DNA of 6,206 nucleotides, taken from NCBI GenBank assembly GCA_020860885.1, contig JAJBTS010000432.1:1-6206 (forward strand), in the 5' to 3' direction. The notes beneath the pieces are model-generated. The model was not told the DNA's origin. It saw only the letters and a program-made list of their open reading frames with translations, and did not search any database. Shown in pieces: positions 1-6,206 of this stretch (position 1 is the stretch's first letter; each line of letters starts with the position of its first letter). The stretch is from Bacteroidales bacterium. Lineage in GTDB: Bacteria; Bacteroidota; Bacteroidia; Bacteroidales; Azobacteroidaceae. The translations under genes and the position numbers were made by a program.

Positions 1-1187
1 CTGTATGGGTGGCGCAAGCCTGGCAGGCCAATCCACGCCCGGAGATGATTGAAAATATGGAAAAAGGAGATATTCTGATCCTCGATTTGTTTAGTGAGAG
101 CCGCCCTATGTGGGGAATGGAATGGTCGTCGTGGTACAGACCGGAAGGATACGGGAAGCACAATTGGGTATATTGCATGTTACTGAATTTTGGCGGACGT
201 ACCGGCATGCATGGTAAAATGAAACCTGTAATCGATTATTATTACGACGCCGGCAACCACACCAGCGGGCAAACATTACAGGGAGTAGGCGCTACCATGG
301 AAGCTATTGAGAATAATCCTGTAATGTACGAACTACTCTTTGAATTGCCCTGGAGAAAAGAAAGATTCTCTTACGAAGATTGGATAAAAAGCTATATTAA
401 AGCACGCTACGGTGCTGAAGATGAAAACTTACTAAAAGCATGGAATATACTGGCAATGACCGTATACAATTGTCCGCCCCGATCGACCCAGGAAGGAACG
501 GCCGAATCGGTTTTTGCCGCTTTACCCGGATTAGAAATTCGAAAAGTTTCCTGCTGCTCTCAGACCAAGCCATTCTATAATACGGATTCTGTAAAACTAG
601 CTGCTAAAAATATGCTGGCAGTGGCCGATCGTTTCAAAGGAAATAATAATTTTGAGTACGACCTTGTAGATGTAATACGGCAAACGGTAGCAAATAAAGC
701 TTTTTATCTTCAAAAAGAGATAAGTCAGGCTTATAAAGATAAAGATATCTTACAATTCAAAATACTTAGTCAGGAATTTTTAGATTTAATAATGATTCAG
801 GATCGCTTGTTGAACACCCGTTCTGAATTTATGTTAGGGACATGGACAAATCAGGCAAGAAAAATCGGAAATAATGAAGTTGAAAAAAACTTATACGAAT
901 GGAATGCCCGCACGCAGATAACCGTATGGGGCAACCGGGCCAGTTCCGGAGGATTACACAATTATGCCTATAAAGAATGGGCCGGCGTACTGGAAGACGT
1001 ATATTATTTAAGATGGAAAACTTACTTTGATTATCTGATAGAAAAGATGGAAGGGAAAGAACCCCAGGAAATAGATTTCTTTAGCATGGATGAAAAATGG
1101 ACCCGGATGAACAATCCTTATCCTTCCAAACCGTCCGGCAATGTTATAGAAATAGCCAAAGAAACCTTTGAAAAATATATTGAATAA
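1..1187 (+). CDS. alpha-N-acetylglucosaminidase, GH89 (NAGLU family), 5'-truncated by window edge
   Basis: This is the C-terminal part of a GH89 enzyme, a retaining exo-glycosidase that releases terminal alpha-linked GlcNAc (human NAGLU acts on heparan sulfate). The frame is open to the left edge. The GTG at 9 is an internal Val, because VW precedes it and the WVAQAWQ segment belongs to the catalytic domain, so no start is visible. Numbering from the first full codon (3-5), LDLFSES lies near residues 27-33, CMLLNFGG at 58-65 and ELPWRKE near 114-120. Glu100 (300-302) aligns with human nucleophile Glu446 in my from-memory alignment. The acid/base Glu (human Glu316) would lie upstream of the window. 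From about residue 115 onward is the all-helical NAGLU C-terminal domain, with LGTWTNQAR, a TVWG Trp (residue 309, aligning with human Trp649), a YYLRW segment and a YPSKPSG end matching the human C-terminus. Oddities are NFGGR where NFGGN is usual, MEAI where MEGI or PEGI is usual, and a Cys-Cys pair at 184-185. Signal peptide and cell location cannot be judged. It is convergent with susCD. The family call is firm; the substrate is not. Confidence 0.95.
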   Translation, partial: VWVAQAWQANPRPEMIENMEKGDILILDLFSESRPMWGMEWSSWYRPEGYGKHNWVYCMLLNFGGRTGMHGKMKPVIDYYYDAGNHTSGQTLQGVGATMEAIENNPVMYELLFELPWRKERFSYEDWIKSYIKARYGAEDENLLKAWNILAMTVYNCPPRSTQEGTAESVFAALPGLEIRKVSCCSQTKPFYNTDSVKLAAKNMLAVADRFKGNNNFEYDLVDVIRQTVANKAFYLQKEISQAYKDKDILQFKILSQEFLDLIMIQDRLLNTRSEFMLGTWTNQARKIGNNEVEKNLYEWNARTQITVWGNRASSGGLHNYAYKEWAGVLEDVYYLRWKTYFDYLIEKMEGKEPQEIDFFSMDEKWTRMNNPYPSKPSGNVIEIAKETFEKYIE

Positions 1188-1207
1188 AAATAGATAGGGA
1201 TCTAAAA

Positions 1208-1244
1208 AAAGAAACCGTAGATTCAATTCACCTACGGCTTCTTT
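1208..1244 (-). terminator. Intrinsic terminator shared by convergent genes, best on the minus strand
   Basis: A 13-base inverted repeat has arms at 1208-1220 (AAAGAAACCGTAG) and 1232-1244 (CTACGGCTTCTTT), with an 11-base loop. Read on the minus strand all 13 pairs form, with one G-U wobble at 1238/1214, and the transcript continues into a U-rich tract (complement of the A run 1204-1210). It begins about 30 bases after the susD stop, where a terminator is expected. On the plus strand the same stem has an A-C mismatch and a shorter U-rich 3' arm (CTTCTTT). It lies 20 bases after the GH89 stop, so it probably also serves that gene, less efficiently. Folding energy was not computed. Confidence 0.8.
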
Positions 1245-1274
1245 CATAAAATTAAATTATTAACCTAAAACAAC

Positions 1275-3050
1275 TTATTGATAACCTGGATTCTGATCTT
1301 GTCCTAAGATAGGATTACGGTCAATAGCTTCCTGAGGTAATGGACGCAAACGCATCCGTTCCGACCATCTCATGGTAAGAAGTATTCCTCCGCTAGGGGT
1401 TACAATCGGCACATTATTTAATGTATTTAACCAATAAGAATCGGAATAACGGGTTAAATCCATAGCCCGGGCTCCCTCTCCTGCCAGTTCGATGCGTCTT
1501 TCCTTTCGGATAAGATCCAAAGCCTGATCCGTACTTAAGGCAGTAGGCACATCCGGCATACCGCAACGGTTCCTGATCTCATTCAATGCAGCGCGGGTTT
1601 CGCCATCGTATCCTGTTGTATGCGTATGAGCTTCAGCAAATATCAATAAGATTTCTGCATAACGGAAGTTCGGATAATCGGCTGTTCCATCATCGTTACC
1701 ACTGCTCGATCTGTCAAGGGGAGTCATTTTCCGGAAATTATACCCCGATAAAGATTTGTTTCCCGGAACATTCGTAGGCCACCATCTGTAATAAAAATCA
1801 TCCCCTCCCTGAACAGTTTCAAACCAGCCTTTGAAAGGAAGCAAGATAGAGGCATACAGCCGGCTGTCGCGGTTCCTTAATTCCTGAATGAATGTATAAT
1901 CTTTAATGGTACCATCGGCCACTTTTTGTTCGCAAAATTCGGAAAAAGTCAGTCCGGATGCCAGGAATTCATTGTATAATTGATTAAATCCATTCGCTCT
2001 TTCACTTACGGAAAGAAGATCCGGTTCTTCTCCAGTAACCGACCAGTAGGAATTAACCAGGTTCTGTGTAGGAGTTGTCGCAGACCATCCTCCCAATTGG
2101 TTCGGACGTAATGCCAGATATGCGATCCAGTTTTCCTGATCAGGCTGATTCTCCGCATATTGCCTGGAAAATATATATTCCACATTCTCCGGGCCGGCAT
2201 AATCCGGAAGCCATAGAGATTCATAACTAAACATTCCTCTTACAAATGCGTCCCTGTCAATCCCTAAAGCATCAAAATCGATGTATTGTTCCATTTCAAC
2301 GGCTTCTTTTTCCTGTTCCGCAGTAAGAGTGGATATGGTAAATAAAGAGAACGGCCCAGCCATCACCTGACGGGCTGCAGACTCTGCCAACGAATAATCT
2401 CCAAACAGTAAAGCAGCCCTGGATAGGTAAGCCAAAGCTGCATAACGGGTAGCTCTGCCTCTTTCCTGTAAATAGCCTCCGGAATAAGCATCCGGCAAAA
2501 TCCCGGAAACTTCCCTGAGTTCGTCTATAATAAACTGACGAACCTGCTCTACCGAATCTCTTTCTATATTCTGGGTGCCTGGTGCTAAAACGGTAGTTAT
2601 AATAGGCACCTTACCTAACTCCAGTGTTTTGGATAAATAATTAACAGCCCTGAGAAACCTGGCTTCCGCTTTCATTCGTTCACGAACTCCATCATTCATG
2701 TCGCATCTATCCACATTCTCCAGGAAATCATTTACCCTGCGGATACCGACAAAATCCCAATCCGCACCTGTCGCAGCGCTAAGACCGTCGCGTAAGAAAA
2801 TCGGGCCATTGCCATCCCACGGATACTGACTATACACATCGTCTGTGTACGAATCCTCGTAAACACCCATACCCGGAGTAAGTGTAGTATAAATATTGTT
2901 TAATACCAACCAGGCATCCCGCTCCGTTCTCCAATAAGAGTCGGCACTCGTATCTGCTGTTGGCAGCACATCGTTATCACAACTTGTAAATGAGAATACA
3001 AACACCATACAAATTGATAAAGATATTATTGATTTAATATATTTTTCCAT
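1275..3050 (-). CDS. SusD/RagB-family glycan-binding outer-membrane lipoprotein
   Basis: This surface lipoprotein is the substrate-capturing lid of a SusCD importer; SusD proteins bind the glycan and cover the SusC barrel. The 591-residue product is close to the usual SusD length. The N-terminus is a lipoprotein signal: Lys at 3 and 6, a hydrophobic stretch, then FTSC with Cys24 as the predicted lipidated residue, followed by DND, which fits the acidic export signal used by Bacteroidetes for surface lipoproteins. The N-terminal SusD-like TPR region carries AEARFLRAVNY (128-138). The C-terminal RagB/SusD domain carries FRYAEILLIFAEA (462-474), ALNEIRNRCG (488-497), RKERRIELAGEG (515-526), and the typical end NPILGQDQNPGYQ. 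The ATG at 3050 is supported by the signal peptide directly after it; the 11-base gap upstream (AAAATTGACTT) has no Shine-Dalgarno, as is common in this phylum. It is co-transcribed with susC. The family is certain; the bound glycan cannot be read from sequence, though the neighbouring GH89 suggests one with alpha-GlcNAc. Confidence 0.96.
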   Translation of the reverse strand: MEKYIKSIISLSICMVFVFSFTSCDNDVLPTADTSADSYWRTERDAWLVLNNIYTTLTPGMGVYEDSYTDDVYSQYPWDGNGPIFLRDGLSAATGADWDFVGIRRVNDFLENVDRCDMNDGVRERMKAEARFLRAVNYLSKTLELGKVPIITTVLAPGTQNIERDSVEQVRQFIIDELREVSGILPDAYSGGYLQERGRATRYAALAYLSRAALLFGDYSLAESAARQVMAGPFSLFTISTLTAEQEKEAVEMEQYIDFDALGIDRDAFVRGMFSYESLWLPDYAGPENVEYIFSRQYAENQPDQENWIAYLALRPNQLGGWSATTPTQNLVNSYWSVTGEEPDLLSVSERANGFNQLYNEFLASGLTFSEFCEQKVADGTIKDYTFIQELRNRDSRLYASILLPFKGWFETVQGGDDFYYRWWPTNVPGNKSLSGYNFRKMTPLDRSSSGNDDGTADYPNFRYAEILLIFAEAHTHTTGYDGETRAALNEIRNRCGMPDVPTALSTDQALDLIRKERRIELAGEGARAMDLTRYSDSYWLNTLNNVPIVTPSGGILLTMRWSERMRLRPLPQEAIDRNPILGQDQNPGYQ

Positions 3051-3061
3051 AAGTCAATTTT

Positions 3062-6000
3062 TTAAAATGAAAGATTAATTCCAAATGTATACGTCTGCGT
3101 ACCTGACGTATTATAAGCTCTTCCCGATCCGGCTTCCGGATCGAAGTCTTTCATACGTTTATCAGCACGGATTGTAAATGGATTTTCTACAGACAGATAC
3201 AGCTTAAGTGCACTCAAAGACCACTTATCTATAATATTTCGGGGTACAGTATAACCCAAAGTCATATTTTTCACCCTGAAATAATCTCCTTTGAACAACC
3301 AAAAGTCAGACTGAAGCTGATTGTAAGTAGAGTTACCTGCTCCGGAAGTATAAATACGCGGGTAGACGGCATTCGGATCCGGATTATCTACGGTCCACCG
3401 TCCCAGATGATATTCCCTCGGTCCGGAATAATTGAAAAAAGCATGCGCCATTTCCCCGTCAAAATAGGTATGTACGCCTCCTATCCCTTGTCCGAAAACC
3501 GAAAAATCAAAACCTTTATATCCTAATGTTATACCAATACCATAGGTAAGATCAGGCACATCTGTTTTTGTAATTATACGGTCATCTTCATTTAATACGC
3601 CATCCTGATGCACATCCACATATTTTATATCTCCTGCCTGAGGTGTAGGTCCATTCGTAACATAGTTCCCTGTCCGGATATCTTCTTCAGTCAGCAAACC
3701 ATCTGTTTTATACATCAGGTAAGAACCGATAGGATAACCTTCGGCATAAATCCAGTGGCTGGAAATACTGTTATTATTGGGACCCATATCCAGGATCTTG
3801 TTTGAGTTTTTGGATATGTTTCCGCTCACACTGAAAGATACATCTCCAATCTGATCGGTATATCTTACAGCGAATTCAGCGCCACGGTTGCGAACCGAAC
3901 CGATATTCCCTGAGACTTGATTTTCCACACCGACTTCATTCGGCAGGTAGTATCTCATCAATACATCATCCGTTACTTTATTATAAAAATCAAACACAAA
4001 TCCTAACTTACCGTTGAACACGTCAAAATCGAGACCTATATCCGTAATAGTTACCGTCTCCCACGTCAATGCAGGATTGGCCGGGGCAGATTGCGCTATA
4101 CCGGGAACCAAAGTATTTTCAAAATTGTAAGCGTCACTGCTCTCGTAGGTCGAGAAATAAGCATATCGTTCAACATTGGCCGTATTTCCGAGTTGTCCCC
4201 AGGATCCTCTTAATTTAAGATTGTATATCCAGGATACATCACTTAGGAAAGGTTCTTCGTTTATTCGCCAGCCGGCAGAAAAAGATGGGAAATATCCCCA
4301 TCTGTAATCCTTGTCAAAAAGAGAAGAAGCATCCGCACGTAAATTAACTTCGAACAAATATTTTTCCTGAAAATTATAGGTAACACGCCCGAAGTAGGAA
4401 GTCATTTTATCCTGATAAGAAGAACCGCCGTTACCAAATTCTCCGGAAGCTGTTGATCCTGCTGAGATATCGGTTAAGTCGTTACTTGGAAAGTTTCTCC
4501 GGAAAGCGGTTAACTGTTGATACTTAAATTCTTCGTAAGAAGCGCCCAACAAAGCTCCGAAATTATGGCTGTCGTTGATACTGAAAGAATAATTAGCCAA
4601 AGCATTGTACAATATACGGGTTTCTTCGTTCCAATTATAATCCAACTGGTTTTGCCGGCTGGTTCCACTGATTTCCTGACCGGTTCCGAAACGAACCAGG
4701 TTGGGCCAGGAATTCCGGAACGTTTTTGATTTTGAATCGGAATTGTAATAACTTACTTCTCCGGTAAGCACCAAATCGTCTATAGGCTTAATATCCATCC
4801 CGGCTATAATGTTCATTCTGCCATTGTCCACATTCTGCCATCCTCCCTGTTCCAGGATACGCAAGGGATTGCGGTTCATATCCGAAGAGTTGGCAGGATT
4901 CCCATTGGTAATAGTCCCATACTCACCATTCGAGTGTTTAGCTACAAAGGTTGGCGGAGTGATCATTAAATCCGGATACGAAACAGATCCGTTTCTTTTA
5001 TATTTGTTCAATATATATTTAAATCCTCCCCGCATAGTTAACCAGTCGGTAATATCTGAAGATATATTGGATAAGAAATTAAAGCGATTTGTATTTTCGC
5101 CCGGAATAAAACCTTCTTCCAGAGTATATCCTAAGGTATTGTTATACCGGATCCTTTCGCTCCCACCCCGGAAACTCAACGAATGTTGCGTAATAAATGC
5201 GTCGTTATCCAGAATCAGGTCATACCAGTCGGTATCAGGATAATAATCCGGATCGTACCTGGAAATATAATCCTGCCGGATGGCATTTATATCCGGCTTT
5301 ACGGCATTAGCCGGGTCATTCAGCATTTGAGTATTGTATGCACCTTCAGCCTGTAAAGCTACATACCAGGCAGCATCGAGCATTTTAGGCCGGTTTATGG
5401 CATGCCTGAATCCGGCATACCCATTATAATCGATCTGAAGTTTCCCGGCTTCCCCTCCTTTGGTCGTTACCAGAACCACACCATAAGCTGCACGGGAACC
5501 GTAGATAGCGGAAGAAGCAGCATCTTTCAGAAAAGATATATTTTCAATGGAATTCGGATCCAGCCGTGAAAAAAAAGTTGCATCCGAAATTATTCCATCA
5601 ATTACATACAGAGGCGCTGAAGCTCCCCCTGTAGAACCACGTCCTCTGAAATTAATAGAAGGAGTGGATCCCGGGCGGGAAATAATCGTAACTCCGGCGA
5701 TTTGTCCCTGTGCCGAATTCAAAAGATTCGTATTCGCTCTCTCCGTTATGTTCTGTGTATCTAACGTACCGATTGAACCCGTAACATTTACTCTCTTTTG
5801 TACGCCATAACCCACCACAACTACCTCATCGAGAAGCTGTGTATCTTCCTGCATAATAATCCTCAGATTGGATGAAGCGGCAACTTCCTGTGTCTGATAG
5901 CCCAGATAAGAGAACGACAGGATAGCTCCGGCAGGCACTGTGATAGAAAAATTCCCATCAAAATCGGTAGTGGTTCCATTCGACGGTCTGTCCCTCTCTA

Positions 6001-6184
6001 CCACTGCCACTCCAATAAGAGGTTCATTATTAACATCGGTAATGAATCCGGAAACCACAATCGATGCAGTTGCTGTAGCTTCGGACCCTACAGGATTTGT
6101 GGTTCCGGCAGATTGAGCAGTAATATCCGTCGCACAAAAAATAGTAAGGTTTAAGAACAGCAAGGCAGAATAAAATCTGCTCAT
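3062..6184 (-). CDS. SusC/RagA-family TonB-dependent outer-membrane transporter
   Basis: This outer-membrane beta-barrel imports oligosaccharides captured by its SusD partner, powered by TonB-ExbBD. The 1040 residues are typical for SusC. In order it has a signal peptide (about 1-24, hydrophobic ALLFLNLTIFCA, likely cleavage near ITAQ); a Ser/Thr/Ala-rich linker (25-43); a carboxypeptidase-regulatory-like domain (about 44-113) with GFITDVNNEPLIGV and TDFDGNFSI; the SusC hallmark DEVVVVGYGVQK (119-130) in the TonB-box region; a plug (about 131-244) with APLYVIDG and the signature SIENISFLKDAASSAIYGS (212-230); then the barrel, with DTDWYDLI (317-324), a conserved DGVLNEDDR segment, NMTLGYTVPR, and a C-terminal strand ending in Phe (FGINLSF). 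There is no STN domain before the regulatory-like domain, so it is not expected to signal to an anti-sigma factor. It is first in the visible operon, 11 bases before susD. The promoter is outside the window. The start at 6184 is provisional because the frame remains open upstream to the edge. Confidence 0.96.
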   Translation of the reverse strand: MSRFYSALLFLNLTIFCATDITAQSAGTTNPVGSEATATASIVVSGFITDVNNEPLIGVAVVERDRPSNGTTTDFDGNFSITVPAGAILSFSYLGYQTQEVAASSNLRIIMQEDTQLLDEVVVVGYGVQKRVNVTGSIGTLDTQNITERANTNLLNSAQGQIAGVTIISRPGSTPSINFRGRGSTGGASAPLYVIDGIISDATFFSRLDPNSIENISFLKDAASSAIYGSRAAYGVVLVTTKGGEAGKLQIDYNGYAGFRHAINRPKMLDAAWYVALQAEGAYNTQMLNDPANAVKPDINAIRQDYISRYDPDYYPDTDWYDLILDNDAFITQHSLSFRGGSERIRYNNTLGYTLEEGFIPGENTNRFNFLSNISSDITDWLTMRGGFKYILNKYKRNGSVSYPDLMITPPTFVAKHSNGEYGTITNGNPANSSDMNRNPLRILEQGGWQNVDNGRMNIIAGMDIKPIDDLVLTGEVSYYNSDSKSKTFRNSWPNLVRFGTGQEISGTSRQNQLDYNWNEETRILYNALANYSFSINDSHNFGALLGASYEEFKYQQLTAFRRNFPSNDLTDISAGSTASGEFGNGGSSYQDKMTSYFGRVTYNFQEKYLFEVNLRADASSLFDKDYRWGYFPSFSAGWRINEEPFLSDVSWIYNLKLRGSWGQLGNTANVERYAYFSTYESSDAYNFENTLVPGIAQSAPANPALTWETVTITDIGLDFDVFNGKLGFVFDFYNKVTDDVLMRYYLPNEVGVENQVSGNIGSVRNRGAEFAVRYTDQIGDVSFSVSGNISKNSNKILDMGPNNNSISSHWIYAEGYPIGSYLMYKTDGLLTEEDIRTGNYVTNGPTPQAGDIKYVDVHQDGVLNEDDRIITKTDVPDLTYGIGITLGYKGFDFSVFGQGIGGVHTYFDGEMAHAFFNYSGPREYHLGRWTVDNPDPNAVYPRIYTSGAGNSTYNQLQSDFWLFKGDYFRVKNMTLGYTVPRNIIDKWSLSALKLYLSVENPFTIRADKRMKDFDPEAGSGRAYNTSGTQTYTFGINLSF

Positions 6185-6206
6185 TTTTAAAGAAAAACAT
6201 TTTGAA
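6185..6206 (-). other. Leader of susC, or unrecognised 5' extension of its coding region
   Basis: These 22 bases precede the chosen ATG. In the susC frame they have no stop and would read SKCFSLK, joined directly to MSRFYS. Two lysines before the hydrophobic core would give a more typical signal-peptide n-region than MSR alone, so the true start may lie beyond the right edge. As a leader, the stretch is AT-rich with no Shine-Dalgarno and no Bacteroidetes -7 promoter element (TAnnTTTG). The sequence available cannot decide between the two. Confidence 0.4.

Noticed and set aside
9..11. GTG as a start codon for the GH89 reading frame
   Set aside because: The frame is open to the left edge and the residues before and after it (VWVAQAW) belong to the interior of the catalytic domain; this is a Val codon in a truncated gene.
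1008..1247. 79-codon minus-strand reading frame overlapping the GH89 3' end
   Set aside because: It is antisense to conserved GH89 coding sequence and its Phe-rich product reflects the complement of A-rich Lys/Glu codons; it also runs through the terminator hairpin.
2006..2224. 72-codon second minus-strand frame within susD, a possible frameshift or overlapping gene
   Set aside because: susD is intact across this region with family motifs on both sides, so no frameshift is needed, and the alternative frame has no recognisable features.
4809..5243. 144-codon plus-strand reading frame inside susC
   Set aside because: It lies entirely antisense to the well-conserved SusC plug/barrel region, shows no recognisable domain, and is best explained as a chance open frame.
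5547..5810. 87-codon plus-strand reading frame inside susC
   Set aside because: It is antisense to the highly conserved SusC plug signature; conservation is explained by the susC frame.
6198..6200. Minus-strand ATG 16 bases upstream of the susC start
   Set aside because: It is out of frame with susC, so it cannot be an alternative start for the transporter, and too little sequence is available to call a leader peptide.

Overview
The window looks like part of a polysaccharide utilization locus (PUL) from a member of the Bacteroidetes, most likely Bacteroidales. The evidence is a tandem susC/susD pair, AT-rich translation starts with no clear Shine-Dalgarno sequence, a lipoprotein signal on SusD with acidic residues just after the cysteine, and moderate to low GC. 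Gut-associated genera such as Bacteroides, Parabacteroides or Dysgonomonas would fit, but the sequence does not let me choose between them.

Layout. Positions 1-1187 (+) hold the C-terminal part, about 394 residues, of a GH89 alpha-N-acetylglucosaminidase whose start lies left of the window. Positions 1188-1274 are a short convergent intergenic gap with one strong hairpin (1208-1244) that probably ends transcription from both sides, best on the minus strand. Positions 1275-3050 (-) encode a complete SusD-family surface lipoprotein. Positions 3062-6184 (-) encode an essentially complete SusC-family TonB-dependent outer-membrane transporter. Its frame stays open to the right edge, so the true start may lie a little outside. 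susC and susD are 11 bases apart and read right to left as one operon. No gap exceeds 300 bases, and I see no RNA genes, insertion sequences or CRISPR.

Working together. SusC and SusD are expected to form the outer-membrane 'pedal-bin' importer that captures and takes up an oligosaccharide. The GH89 enzyme would remove terminal alpha-linked GlcNAc, as found in heparan sulfate or in alpha-1,4-GlcNAc-capped mucin O-glycans. That the three share a substrate is inferred from adjacency only. The genes are convergent, so they do not share a transcript.

I did not find a new kind of system. The observation most worth a second look is that the GH89 fragment departs from the family at two positions near its predicted catalytic nucleophile.
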